From positions 435,803 through 499,802 of the forward strand of contig NZ_BPIJ01000002.1 in assembly GCF_026004055.1 (NCBI RefSeq): a stretch of DNA of 64,000 bases. The letters are read 5' to 3'. Each line of letters starts with the position of its first letter. The stretch's first letter is position 1. The translations under genes were made by a program, and so were the position numbers. The notes beneath the pieces are model-generated. The model was not told the DNA's origin, made no database searches, and saw only the letters and a list, made by a program, of their open reading frames with translations. This DNA comes from Meiothermus sp. Its GTDB lineage: Bacteria; Deinococcota; Deinococci; Deinococcales; Thermaceae. Shown in pieces: positions 7,375-18,062 of this stretch.

Positions 7375-8644
7375 GCGGCCTGCAGCCCGTACGAACCGTC
7401 ACCCCTCTGGCAACGAAAGACCCTACCCCACCACCAAAACGCCAGGTGTAGATGTTGTTGCTGTAAACCAGTTCGGGTGTGGTTTGTACTAGGCCTAAAG
7501 TCTGGAAGGCGTTATCGTAGAAAACCTGCACCTGATTCCCACTGACCCAGTTGACAACCAATCGTCCTCCCTCACATACATAGGTGATCCGCCCTGAAGG
7601 CACTGCGGGTACCGGCACTACGATGGGCGGCTGTGGCTGGGGCGGCGTGAAGGCTACCAAACTGGCAAAAACGTTGGTCACCCGACCCGCCTGTACCACT
7701 ACCGAGGTGCGGAAGTCTTGATAACCCCTTAGCCGAAGCACAACGGTGTAGCGCCCAGGCCGCAGGGTGAGGTTGAGGGGGGTATTGCCCACCACCCGGC
7801 CATCTATCAAGACCTGAGCCCCGCTCGGATTGGAGCTGACAGCCAGGGTGCCGGTGGCCGGGGCCTCGGGTTGCAAGTTGGCAAATACTCGGAAGGTGCC
7901 AGCACCGGGGATGTTGACATTGGTTCGGTAGGTCTGGTAGCCCAAGCGGCGCAGCTCAACAGTGTAGTTGCCAGGGTTCAGGCTGAAGGTGGCCGGGGTG
8001 CGGCCTCGCAATAGGCCGTTGATAAGGATGTCGGCCCCACTGGGATTGGAGTCTATCACCAGGGTACCCAAGGCCGGAGGCGGGGGTGGAGGAGCCACCA
8101 CTTGTTGCGCGATGTAATACGCTTCGTCGCTTACCCAATCCTGTTGAGGAATGGGCGTAACCACAATAGACAGAGAGCGGGCCAGGTTGTCAAAGCCCTG
8201 GATGCGGGCCCGCCCGGTTTGAATGTCCACAATTTCCGATACATCGAGCGGGCGGCGGCTGGCCACCGCCAGCACTCGATCCTGGCCTGCCGGTGGTTCT
8301 ACGTTGAAACTGTACCGCGCACCCGGGCTAGGGAAGCTGCGAACTTCGCCTGCAGCTAGTAAGTTGTTTTGTTCAAAAGCGTTTGGCAAGATACCGCTGA
8401 TCTGGCCCAGCGAGTTAACGCTAAACAAATATACGTAAGCCGGTTGGGTAACCGATACGCTGATGACGATGGGCTCGCCAAACTGGTAAACTGGATTGCC
8501 AGTCTTTCCAGGGTCTTTGTCTACCCATACCCGCACCTGAAGGTCAGAGGGGGGGTTAGGGTTGACGATAATAGATTGGGGCCGAAGCTGTGCCATTGCT
8601 GCAGCAATCACAAAAGCTAATATCAGGGTTATAGTTCGGTTCAT
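7367..8644 (-). CDS. Secreted surface protein: DUF4384-like, two PEGA domains, MliC-like C-terminus
   Basis: It has 425 residues. A signal peptide (MNRTITLILAFVIAAAMAQ) is followed by a DUF4384-like domain at about 35-140 (GEPIVISVSVTQPAYVYLFS, RVLAVASRRPLD). Two PEGA repeats follow at about 193-260 (GTLVIDSNPSGADILINGLL) and 265-330 (GTLAVSSNPSGAQVLIDGRV). A C-terminal domain at about 350-420 (ITYVCEGGRLVVNW, VQVFYDNAFQTL, YTWRFGGGVGSF) closely matches the small lipoprotein encoded at 9345. PEGA domains are typical of S-layer and cell-envelope proteins. The C-terminal domain looks like the MliC lysozyme-inhibitor fold but without its SGxxY motif. The start is supported by GAGGTG upstream. 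The role is unknown, presumably at the cell surface. Confidence 0.8.
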   Translation of the reverse strand: MNRTITLILAFVIAAAMAQLRPQSIIVNPNPPSDLQVRVWVDKDPGKTGNPVYQFGEPIVISVSVTQPAYVYLFSVNSLGQISGILPNAFEQNNLLAAGEVRSFPSPGARYSFNVEPPAGQDRVLAVASRRPLDVSEIVDIQTGRARIQGFDNLARSLSIVVTPIPQQDWVSDEAYYIAQQVVAPPPPPPALGTLVIDSNPSGADILINGLLRGRTPATFSLNPGNYTVELRRLGYQTYRTNVNIPGAGTFRVFANLQPEAPATGTLAVSSNPSGAQVLIDGRVVGNTPLNLTLRPGRYTVVLRLRGYQDFRTSVVVQAGRVTNVFASLVAFTPPQPQPPIVVPVPAVPSGRITYVCEGGRLVVNWVSGNQVQVFYDNAFQTLGLVQTTPELVYSNNIYTWRFGGGVGSFVARGVTVRTGCRPQN

Positions 8645-8802
8645 CTTTACACCTCAAAGATCCTTGCTCTCTAGGCTATACTTCTTTACCTATTCAGTCT
8701 ATCAGCAGTTTCTTAACCTCCTTCGAGGATGCCGTCTTTAGCATCACTTAAACTTTTCACCAGCGTAATTTCAAAACCAAACCCGTGTGGTACTCTAGAA
8801 CC

Positions 8803-9318
8803 ATGAGACCCATAAAGCCTTTTTATTTTTTGGCTGTTCTGATGCTTGCTTTTGGATTATCGGGCTGCATAATAGTTGCAGGAGGACTTCAAATATCTAA
8901 TGCAAGTTTTGCAACCAGCTACTGGGATGGAAACGCAAGTAATCCCACCTATTACATCTGCGACAATAAAACAACCCTAGTCGGTTACACCTTCCGCTAC
9001 AATGACCCAACCTTGTTAGAAGGATGGGACTCTTACCTCAGAGGTCTTGCCAGTGGAGGCATAGCCGGTTCTGTTTCATTTAACGCCAACGATCCCCGTA
9101 ATGATACAACCTCCCGTACCGTCTCGGTAACTTACAATGTACCCGCCGGAACCGCCCCACTCCGGGCAACCCCGCAAACTATAAACATTACCCCTACGCC
9201 GGTTCCAAGCCCCTCGGTAATCGGCAGAACTTATGTTGAAGTCAGGGTGCGCTCAACCACTGGCGCTACCCGCACTCTCACCTTCGGCCCAGCCCTTGTG
9301 ATTGACAATTGCCCTTGA
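8803..9318 (+). CDS. Small lipoprotein of unknown function
   Basis: It has 171 residues from ATG 8803. The signal sequence ends in a lipobox (GLSGC, Cys near residue 22), so it is a predicted lipoprotein. The mature part is rich in Thr, Ser and Asn and looks beta-stranded (TYYICDNKTTLVGYTFRY, TYVEVRVRSTTGATRTLTF), with only two cysteines after the lipid Cys, which could form a disulfide. I do not recognise the family. TACTCT lies six bases before the ATG, suggesting a leaderless transcript. Base composition is visibly poorer in GC than neighbouring genes, a possible sign of transfer. The MliC-like lipoprotein gene follows 26 bases downstream and is probably cotranscribed. Confidence 0.7.
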   Translation: MRPIKPFYFLAVLMLAFGLSGCIIVAGGLQISNASFATSYWDGNASNPTYYICDNKTTLVGYTFRYNDPTLLEGWDSYLRGLASGGIAGSVSFNANDPRNDTTSRTVSVTYNVPAGTAPLRATPQTINITPTPVPSPSVIGRTYVEVRVRSTTGATRTLTFGPALVIDNCP

Positions 9319-9344
9319 AAACTGTCCAGCACCCTAGGTGAAAT

Positions 9345-9698
9345 ATGATGCGCACCCTAATACTTTCAAGTCTTTTGCTGGCTCTTTCTTCCTGCATCTT
9401 ATTGGTTGATGACGAGCCTCGGCAAATCACCGTAACCGACCCGCAGCCTGTGCCTATTCCCTCCCCCAGGCCCGATACCTATACCTATAGCTGCAATGGC
9501 GGGCGTTTGGTGGTTAGTTACGTGGACAACAACACCGTGCGGGTATTCTATGACAACGCCTTTCAAACCCTTACCTTGACCCGCGTCACTCCGTTACGCA
9601 CATACGTAGGTGGGTCTTTTGTTTGGGAGCTGGATCGCAATGGTCTTGGTACCTTCCGGGTAGGCGGCACCCTGGTGCGCTCCAACTGTCGCATCTAA
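9345..9698 (+). CDS. Small lipoprotein with MliC-like domain
   Basis: It has 117 residues. A signal peptide has a lipobox (LALSSC), followed by a short Pro-rich spacer (DPQPVPIPSPRPD) and one beta domain. That domain (YSCNGGRLVVSYVDN, VRVFYDNAFQTLTL, GGSFVWELDR, TLVRSNC) parallels E. coli MliC (VYDN near the middle, VFW, NC at the end). The SGxxY inhibitory motif of MliC is replaced by TPLRTY, so lysozyme inhibition is doubtful. The same domain forms the C-terminus of the divergent PEGA protein at 7367-8644, so the cluster looks like one functional unit. Tandem ATG codons at 9345 and 9348 are both possible starts. A terminator follows. Confidence 0.7.
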   Translation: MMRTLILSSLLLALSSCILLVDDEPRQITVTDPQPVPIPSPRPDTYTYSCNGGRLVVSYVDNNTVRVFYDNAFQTLTLTRVTPLRTYVGGSFVWELDRNGLGTFRVGGTLVRSNCRI

Positions 9699-9709
9699 GG
9701 CCCCCGTGA

Positions 9710-9744
9710 CCTCGAGCCTTCATGGGGCTCGAGGTTCTCCTTTT
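9710..9744 (+). terminator. Intrinsic terminator after the lipoprotein pair
   Basis: CCTCGAGCC (9710-9718) and GGCTCGAGG (9726-9734) form a perfect stem with a TTCTCCTTTT tail. The stem is built from two copies of the CTCGAG palindrome that abounds in this genome. Confidence 0.85.
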
Positions 9745-9794
9745 GCGGATTAGTTTACAATCTTTGTAAGTTTTTCTCTGGATGATAGGGTTCT

Positions 9795-10358
9795 ATGGAA
9801 TGGCTTACCCATCCCTGGCCCTGGTATGTGGCGGGCCCCCTGATCGGCCTGACCGTGCCCCTCTTGCTTCTCATCGGCAACCGTCGCTTTGGCATCTCCT
9901 CCTCGCTGCGGCATGTGTGCGCTGCGCTGGGCAGCCGGCTGCCCTTCTTCCAGTACAACTGGCGGGCCGAAAGCTGGAACCTGGCCTTTGTGCTGGGCAT
10001 TGTGCTAGGGGGGTTTGTGGCCGGGGTGCTCTGGGCCAACCCCAACCCGGTGCAGCTTAGCCCCCAGACCACCGCCGCCCTCCAGCAGATGGGGGTTTCG
10101 GCGGACTCGGGTTTTTTGCCCCCCGAGCTTTTTTCCTGGCAGGCGGTGCTGAGCCTGCCGGGGGCGTTGTTTTTGTTGCTGGGCGGGTTCTTGATTGGCT
10201 TCGGAGCCCGCTGGGCGGCAGGGTGTACCTCGGGGCACTCCATTACCGGGCTGGCCGCGCTGCAACTGCCCTCGCTGCTGGCCACTCTGGGTTTCTTTGT
10301 GGGCGGGCTCATTTCGGCCCACCTGCTTTTGCCCTGGTTTCTCTTTTGGCTGAGGTGA
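9795..10358 (+). CDS. YeeE/YedE-family membrane protein, first half
   Basis: It has 187 residues and about four hydrophobic segments. It carries the family signature GARWAAGCTSGHSITGLA with its conserved cysteine. YeeE/YedE (DUF395, TsuA-like) proteins carry thiosulfate or other sulfur species across the inner membrane, using conserved cysteines. Many bacteria encode the transporter as two half-size proteins, which fits this gene and the one three bases downstream. No rhodanese or TusA gene adjoins to narrow the substrate. The start at 9795 is chosen over the out-of-frame ATG at 9782 because only this frame gives a membrane protein of the family. Confidence 0.85.
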   Translation: MEWLTHPWPWYVAGPLIGLTVPLLLLIGNRRFGISSSLRHVCAALGSRLPFFQYNWRAESWNLAFVLGIVLGGFVAGVLWANPNPVQLSPQTTAALQQMGVSADSGFLPPELFSWQAVLSLPGALFLLLGGFLIGFGARWAAGCTSGHSITGLAALQLPSLLATLGFFVGGLISAHLLLPWFLFWLR

Positions 10359-10361
10359 GGT

Positions 10362-10844
10362 ATGTCGCTTCCCATTTCCGATGAGTTCGACCTAAACGCA
10401 AAAACCGACCCCCAGGGCAGCCGGGCTGTTCTGGCCTATGTGCCCTATCTGCTGGCCGGGGCTTTTTTTGGGGTGGTGGCCATCCGCTCCGAGATCGCCT
10501 CGTGGTATCGCATCTACGAGATGTTCCGCTTCGAGTCGTTTCACATGTACGGCATCATTGGCAGCGCCGTGCTCACCGCAGCGTTCTCGCTCTGGCTGTT
10601 GCGGCGGCTGGGGGTCAAGGCCCGCGATGGTGAACCCCTGCGCGTTCGCCCGCCCGACCCCGGGCGCTACCGCTACGTGTGGGGCGGGGTGGTGTTTGGG
10701 CTGGGCTGGGGGCTGGTGGGGGCCTGCCCAGGGCCCATTTATGCGCTGCTGGGCAGCGGGTATGCGGGCGCGCTGCTGATTTTGCTGGGGGCGCTGTTGG
10801 GGACGTACGTGTATGGCCTCGTGCAGCCCAGGCTGCCCCATTGA
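10362..10844 (+). CDS. YeeE/YedE-family membrane protein, second half
   Basis: It has 160 residues and begins three bases after the stop of the first half, so the two are translationally coupled. The signature GLVGACPGPIYALLGSG holds the second conserved cysteine of the family. About four membrane segments are visible. Together with the preceding gene it should form the complete sulfur-species transporter. A soluble first 20 residues (MSLPISDEFDLNAKTD) precede the first membrane segment. Confidence 0.85.
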   Translation: MSLPISDEFDLNAKTDPQGSRAVLAYVPYLLAGAFFGVVAIRSEIASWYRIYEMFRFESFHMYGIIGSAVLTAAFSLWLLRRLGVKARDGEPLRVRPPDPGRYRYVWGGVVFGLGWGLVGACPGPIYALLGSGYAGALLILLGALLGTYVYGLVQPRLPH

Positions 10845-10866
10845 GACCCGGCCTATGGCGGATGGT

Positions 10867-11532
10867 TTACTCCTCCAGAAGCGCTAGGGCCTGCTCTAGC
10901 AGCTCGAGTTCGGCCCGCACCCGCTCTACCTGTCCCAGCTTTTGCAGATAACGCTGCCGCTCTTGCAGATGGGCTTTCAGCAAGGGGTGCCGGGCTTTAA
11001 TCAAGAGCGGCCCGTAGCGCAGGGCGGGCCCCTGCGGCAGCCCGGCATAAGCCGTACAGGCCCCGCGCTGGAGGGTCAGGATGGTATAGCGCCAGAAACC
11101 CTCCACCATCTGCTCATTCACCAGGGCCAGCCCGGCGGAGAGCGCCCAGCGGCGTAGGGGCTCGGGGCTGTCGTTGGGCTGGAGCACCAGGCGGGGGGGC
11201 AGCCGGGCCGGGTAGGCCGAGAGGATGCGAACCATGAGCTTAGCCCCCATCCCACACAGACTGAGCGAGTCGACCTCGCCCGCCCGCAAAACCGAAAGGC
11301 CATCGCCCAGGCGCACCTCGGCGTTCAGACCCAAAAGGGCCCGCCTCGAGTTCTCCCAGGGCCCCCGGTTTTTCTCCACCACAATCACGCGCTCGACGCG
11401 CCCGGACAAGAGCAGGTAGCGGGGCAACAGGGCATGGTCGGCCCCGATATCGGCGTGGGTGGGGGCTTCTATTTCCTGGGCCACCGCCCTTAGACGGGGC
11501 TCGAGGCTAGCGGTAAATCCAGCCATAAGCAA
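10867..11532 (-). CDS. trmK: tRNA (adenine(22)-N1)-methyltransferase TrmK
   Basis: It methylates N1 of A22 in tRNA with S-adenosylmethionine. It has 221 residues, normal for the family. A Rossmann methyltransferase core has ADIGADHALLPRYLL (SAM-binding motif I), VERVIVVEKNRGPW, LSLCGMGAKLMVRIL and LVLQPNDSPEPLRRW, the last being a hallmark of TrmK. A C-terminal coiled coil (about 180-221) completes the fold. The start overlaps the end of the upstream transporter gene by 26 bases, so the pair is probably cotranscribed, although their functions are unrelated. A shorter start at the second Met (residue 3) is possible. Confidence 0.85.
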   Translation of the reverse strand: MLMAGFTASLEPRLRAVAQEIEAPTHADIGADHALLPRYLLLSGRVERVIVVEKNRGPWENSRRALLGLNAEVRLGDGLSVLRAGEVDSLSLCGMGAKLMVRILSAYPARLPPRLVLQPNDSPEPLRRWALSAGLALVNEQMVEGFWRYTILTLQRGACTAYAGLPQGPALRYGPLLIKARHPLLKAHLQERQRYLQKLGQVERVRAELELLEQALALLEE

Positions 11533-12697
11533 TCAGCAAGGTTACCAGCGTGAGGGGCAGGCCAAAGCGCAGGTGCTCCAGAAAACTCAGGTGGTACCCC
11601 TCGCGCCGGGCCGCCTCGGCCACAATCAGGTTGGCCACCGAGCCCAGCAGGGTCAGGTTGCCCGCCAGGGTCGAGGCCGCCGCCAGCAGCAGCCAGCCCA
11701 GGGGGTCGCCGGCGGGAATTAAGGGGTACAAAAGCAGCACCGCCGGTACGTTGGAAATCAGGTTGGACAGCAGCACCGTCACGCCCGCCAGGCCCGGCGC
11801 ACTAGCGGCCAGAGGTTCTAGAATGCCCAGGAGGCCCAGTTCCTTGACCGCAGCCGTCACTATAAAAAGCCCCGAAAACAAGACCAAAAGCTCCCAGTCC
11901 ACCCGCATAAAAAAGCGCTCGGAGCGAATCCGGCGGCTCCACAAAAGCAACCCAGCGGCAATCAGGGCGGCCTGCGCCAGGGGGTAGCCCAGCAAAAAAG
12001 CCGCCAGCAGCGCCAGGGTAATCCAGAGACCCTTGAACAAAAGCGCCCGGTTGTAGCGAAAGCGCAAAGGCGGCAAGGGCGGCAGGGGCTTTAGGGAGCG
12101 CAGCGCCGGGTAAAGCAGATACAAAAGCCCCACCTGCACCAACAGACCCAGCAGGGCCACCGGGGTCAGGGCGGTGGCAAAGTCCAGATAGGCGATCTTG
12201 GAAAGGCTCCCCACCACAATGTTCTGGGGGTTGCCGGTCAGGGTAGCCACGCTGCCCAGGTTGGTGGCCCCGGCCAGGGCCAGCAGGTAGGGCACCGGCG
12301 GCAGCCCCAAGGTGCGGGTGAGGGCCAGCACCAGCGGGGTGAAGAGGATGGCGATGGTGTCGTTGAGGAACAGGGCCGAGAGCAGACCGGTGCCAAAGGT
12401 CAGCCAGACCAACAGGCCCAAAGGCGAGCGGGCCAGGTGCACCAGCCTGTTCAGCACCAGTTGAAAAAAACCCGCATAGCCCAGGTGGGTGTTGAGCACC
12501 ATCACCCCAAACAAAAAGCCCAGGGTATGGGGCTCCAAAGCCCGCCAGGCCTGCTCGAAGTCGAGCACTCCCAGCACAATCAGAAAAGCCGCACCGGTAA
12601 GGGCGATGGCCGCCCGGTTCATGCGGTAGCCGGGCCAGTAGCCCAGGCCCAGGCCCAGGTAGGTCAGCAGCAAGACGGCGTAGGCCAGAAAATCCAC
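11507..12697 (-). CDS. Ion transporter, ArsB/NhaD/SLC13 superfamily
   Basis: It has 396 residues and about eleven hydrophobic segments. The superfamily signature GATNLGSVATLTGNPQNIVV is near the middle, equivalent to the N-(I/L)-G-x-x-A-T-L-x-G-x-P-x-N motif of ArsB, NhaD and citrate-type carriers. FLNDTIAILFTPLVLAL and its C-terminal counterpart SNLISNVPAVLLLYPL are the two re-entrant hairpins typical of this fold. No arsenic genes adjoin, so arsenite export is not implied; Na+/H+ exchange or anion uptake are equally possible. It overlaps trmK downstream. Confidence 0.8.
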   Translation of the reverse strand: MDFLAYAVLLLTYLGLGLGYWPGYRMNRAAIALTGAAFLIVLGVLDFEQAWRALEPHTLGFLFGVMVLNTHLGYAGFFQLVLNRLVHLARSPLGLLVWLTFGTGLLSALFLNDTIAILFTPLVLALTRTLGLPPVPYLLALAGATNLGSVATLTGNPQNIVVGSLSKIAYLDFATALTPVALLGLLVQVGLLYLLYPALRSLKPLPPLPPLRFRYNRALLFKGLWITLALLAAFLLGYPLAQAALIAAGLLLWSRRIRSERFFMRVDWELLVLFSGLFIVTAAVKELGLLGILEPLAASAPGLAGVTVLLSNLISNVPAVLLLYPLIPAGDPLGWLLLAAASTLAGNLTLLGSVANLIVAEAARREGYHLSFLEHLRFGLPLTLVTLLIAYGWIYR

Positions 12698-12799
12698 AGC
12701 CTTATCCTACGCAACTCCTGGAGCAGCATCTGTTTTGCACTTCTTGTTGGGGTGGGGCCAGCGGGATTTGAGTTTTACATTTTTGGGCCAAAAACCGTG

Positions 12800-13201
12800 C
12801 TAGGAGGGAAGCCGCTTGGGGGTTCGTTTGCGGAGCTTGCCATCCAGGCTGGCAAGGCCCTCCCCTGAGGCCTGGGAACAACTGAGTAAAAAAGCATCTA
12901 CAAAGCTCAGCCCTCCTCTGGCAGCCTCGTTTAAAGCCTGCCGCACGGCCTCCTCGTCCAGGAGTTCCACCCCCTCTCGATCCAGCAGCTCGAGTAGCGC
13001 TAGCGCTGCTTCCCCCTTGCTGACCCGGTAAAAAGAGGTCAGGGTGTAGAAAGCTTCGGCCACTACCAAAGGATGGGTGCGGAGCACATAGGCCCCTTGC
13101 TCGGCTTTTTGGAAGACCTCGAGGGCTTTTTCTGCCAGGTTGTCCGGCTGTCCGGTGAGAAGACGCAGAATCAAGCTGGTGTCCAGCCAGTAGCGCCTCA
13201 C
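12800..13201 (-). CDS. vapC: PIN-domain ribonuclease toxin (VapC-like)
   Basis: A single PIN domain of 133 residues should cleave RNA using Mg ions. The acidic catalytic residues are all visible: YWLDTSLIL (Asp), PLVVAEAFYTL (Glu), LSFVDAFLLS (Asp) and GLASLDGKL (Asp). I chose GTG 13201 because it forms a GTGA overlap with the stop of the antitoxin gene and has AGGGGAG a few bases upstream; an in-frame GTG at 13219 would add six residues. The overlap implies coupled translation with the VapB-like partner. Confidence 0.85.
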   Translation of the reverse strand: MRRYWLDTSLILRLLTGQPDNLAEKALEVFQKAEQGAYVLRTHPLVVAEAFYTLTSFYRVSKGEAALALLELLDREGVELLDEEAVRQALNEAARGGLSFVDAFLLSCSQASGEGLASLDGKLRKRTPKRLPS

Positions 13202-13440
13202 CTCTCCCCTCTGGCCCACGCTACCTCCTTAGCTCTGGCTTCCTCTTCCTCCCCGGGATAGGCCCGACCCCCCAACCGCCCAAACAACAACGACAGGGGC
13301 ACCCCTCGCCTTGGCTTTAGGATCACCTCATCTCCCCGCAGCTCAAAGACCACCTCTTCCCCAGGGGAAAGCCGCAGGGCATTCCGTATGGATTTTGGAA
13401 GGGTGATCTGACCTTTACTACTTATGCGACTCTTTACCAT
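13198..13440 (-). CDS. vapB: AbrB/MazE-type antitoxin of the VapBC pair
   Basis: It has 80 residues. The N-terminal half is a swapped-hairpin AbrB DNA-binding domain (SRISSKGQITLPKSIRNALR, LSPGEEVVFELRGDEVILKP). The acidic tail (YPGEEEEARAKEVAWARGER) should block the toxin. It lies immediately upstream of vapC with a GTGA overlap, the standard order. The AbrB domain probably represses the pair's own promoter; the AT-rich stretch just upstream (13440-13480, with TACC/GGTA arms) is the likely site. Confidence 0.85.
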   Translation of the reverse strand: MVKSRISSKGQITLPKSIRNALRLSPGEEVVFELRGDEVILKPRRGVPLSLLFGRLGGRAYPGEEEEARAKEVAWARGER

Positions 13441-13577
13441 TGGAACAATATTTTACCTAAAACTTTTGGTAAAGCAAAATCTGCCCGGGGTGGCTTTATG
13501 GAAAAAAGCCGGCATCCCCCAACAACCGAAGAATCGGGCCTGCTGGCCCCAGCAAAAGGTCGGTTTTTTGGTCCAGG

Positions 13578-13781
13578 CTAAAGCGGCTGACTCACCTTTT
13601 GCCGTGCCTGCAACACTTCTAAAAGAGCCTGGGCCTGCTCGAGCCGCTCTAGGAAGTAACTCGAGCCGTTCTCGCTCAGGGCCTCGTACTCACCGCGCTC
13701 AGGATGGATGCGCACTGCCACCACCCGCCGAGATAGGATAAAAGTCTCGGCCCAGGGCAGGTACTCTTTGGTTCTGCTCAT
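13578..13781 (-). CDS. Small conserved-looking protein of unknown function
   Basis: It has 67 residues from ATG 13781, with the Shine-Dalgarno sequence GGAGGGG directly upstream. Longer upstream extensions read into GC-rich low-complexity sequence and are not credible. The protein has a beta-rich first half (ETFILSRRVVAVRIHPERGEY) and an amphipathic helix at the end (RLEQAQALLEVLQARQK). No family is recognised. It is divergent from hrpB. Confidence 0.55.
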   Translation of the reverse strand: MSRTKEYLPWAETFILSRRVVAVRIHPERGEYEALSENGSSYFLERLEQAQALLEVLQARQKVSQPL

Positions 13782-13931
13782 AACCCCTCCACCATAGCGG
13801 AGGCCGTGCAAGACCCTTGTCGAAATTCGACATAAAAACCCCCTCGAGCGTTTCTTGGACTCTGGCAGTCCAATAACCGCACCTTGGCCTGACCGGGCTC
13901 GTGCAAGAATACCGGTGCGGAGGCCTTCGCC

Positions 13932-16412
<2,481 letters not shown>

Positions 16413-16455
16413 CCGCCCCCACACCTAGTATGAAGCGGCCCCTCGACCTCCAGGC

Positions 16456-17061
16456 TTACGAGGATGATTCGGGCTGGATCGGGCCCGTGGGCTCATAGAT
16501 GGTCATCACCACGCCGGTACTCGAGACCCCACTGCCCACCAGTTTCAGGCTCCCTGGCGGCGTCCCCTCGCCAAAAATCCGCTTGCCCTGGCCCAGTACG
16601 AGCGGGAATATCTGCAAAATCAGCCGATCCAGCAGGCCCGCCGCCAGCAGTTGGGGGTAGAGCGTCGAGCTACCCTGCACCAGCAGGTCGGGGCCTTCGC
16701 TGGCCTTGAGTGCCCGCACCGCTTCGAGGTCGGAGAGCCGGTGGCTGTTGGGCCAGGGTGGGCTCAGGTCGCGGCTCGAGAGCACCCATTTGGCGGTGGG
16801 GTTGAACCGCGCCGCGATGGGGTTGTCCGGGGGCATTTGGGGCCAGTAGGGGGCAAAAATCTCGTAGGTTTTGCGCCCCAGCAACAGCTCATAGGGCGGC
16901 CCCAGCAGGTAGCCTCGCACCCACTCGCGGGTGAGGGCATCGGAGTACCCCTGCATCCAGCCACCCAGGACAAAGCCCCCACTGGGATCTTCCTCCGGCC
17001 CGGCGGGGGCTTGCATCACCCCGTCCAGCGAGACAAACACGGCTCCGGTGATCTTTCGCAT
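16456..17061 (-). CDS. Dihydrofolate reductase / RibD C-terminal family reductase
   Basis: It has 201 residues. The N-terminus MRKITGAVFVSLDGVMQAP and the central LLLGRKTYEIFAPYWP and LLVQGSSTLYPQLLAAGL mark the RibD_C/DHFR-like NADPH-dependent fold. ILQIFPLVLGQGKRIFGEG is another family block. Such stand-alone proteins are common, and their substrates are mostly unknown; it should not be taken as the folate DHFR. It begins ten bases after the MBL-hydrolase stop and is probably its operon partner. Confidence 0.8.
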   Translation of the reverse strand: MRKITGAVFVSLDGVMQAPAGPEEDPSGGFVLGGWMQGYSDALTREWVRGYLLGPPYELLLGRKTYEIFAPYWPQMPPDNPIAARFNPTAKWVLSSRDLSPPWPNSHRLSDLEAVRALKASEGPDLLVQGSSTLYPQLLAAGLLDRLILQIFPLVLGQGKRIFGEGTPPGSLKLVGSGVSSTGVVMTIYEPTGPIQPESSS

Positions 17062-17071
17062 TATGCCGACT

Positions 17072-18004
17072 TTACGTCATCACCTCTTCCGGATGATGCT
17101 TGTTCCAGTACCGCACCAGCCCGTCCACGCTCATCCAGGAAGGGTCGGCAAACTCGTACTCCTGCACCTCTTCTTCGGAGAGGCCCGCGGCCCGCAGGGT
17201 AGCGGCTACGTAAGCTCCGAACTCGAGCACCATCTGCTCGCGGGTCTGGCCCGCCTTGAGGCGCACCTTGATCCAGTCGGCCCACTCCAGCAGTTTGGCC
17301 TCCAGGGCGCTCAGGTGCGGCCCCACATCGTCGGTCTCGCCAAAGTGGGTCAGGTAGAGCTTGCGAGGGTTCAGGGCGCGGATTTTAGCCAGGGACTCGA
17401 GCCAGGTTTCGATATGAATCTCGGGCGGGGGACAGGGCGGCAGCACCGGGCCGCGCCCGATCTTCACCCCGGTCACGTCGCCGCCAATCAGGGCCTCGCC
17501 GATCAGATAGGCGTGGTGGTGGTAGGCATGGCCGGGGGTCTCGAGGGCCTGTATGGTGGCCTCGCCTACCTGCACGGTGTCGCCATCCTGCAAAATTTCA
17601 ATCTGGCCCTCCGGCACGTAGCCCATCTGACCCCAGAGGGCTTCCATCTGGTCGCCGTAGATGCGCGTGGCCGAGGCCCAGAGCTTGCTGGGGTCTACCA
17701 GGTGGGGCGCCCCTTTGGGGTGAACGTAGATGGTGGCCCCCCGCTCGGCCATGCGCCAGGCTGCGCCCGCATGGTCGAGGTGGATGTGGGTTACGAACAC
17801 GTGCCGGATGTCGGAGGCCGCGTAGCCCAGCGTATTGAGACCATCCAGCAGCACCGAGAAGCGCGACTCCGGCCCGGTCTCAAACAGCACCGGCCCCGCC
17901 TGGGTTTCTAGCACAAATGAGGCAATCACCCTGGGGGCCCGGTCGTGCAGGTCGAGGATGTGGATCACAGGGCTATTGTACGCAAGCCCCACATATACTC
18001 GCAA
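17072..18004 (-). CDS. MBL-fold metallo-hydrolase
   Basis: It has 310 residues. The metal-binding motif HVFVTHIHLDHAGAA (HxHxDH) is near residues 76-85. Further ligands appear in ETPGHAYHHHAYL, in GGDVTGV (Asp) and in LYLTHFGETD (His). A helical C-terminal third (WIKVRLKAGQTREQMVLEF) is unlike the small beta-lactamases and recalls glyoxalase II-like hydrolases. The exact substrate is not deducible. It is upstream of the RibD-like reductase gene on the same strand. Alternative starts a few codons downstream are possible. Confidence 0.8.
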   Translation of the reverse strand: MRVYVGLAYNSPVIHILDLHDRAPRVIASFVLETQAGPVLFETGPESRFSVLLDGLNTLGYAASDIRHVFVTHIHLDHAGAAWRMAERGATIYVHPKGAPHLVDPSKLWASATRIYGDQMEALWGQMGYVPEGQIEILQDGDTVQVGEATIQALETPGHAYHHHAYLIGEALIGGDVTGVKIGRGPVLPPCPPPEIHIETWLESLAKIRALNPRKLYLTHFGETDDVGPHLSALEAKLLEWADWIKVRLKAGQTREQMVLEFGAYVAATLRAAGLSEEEVQEYEFADPSWMSVDGLVRYWNKHHPEEVMT

Positions 18005-18062
18005 AGTTGCCCCATCGCGCCTTCACGGACTGGGCTTTTAGCCTTCGGCCCGCCGCTTTGGG

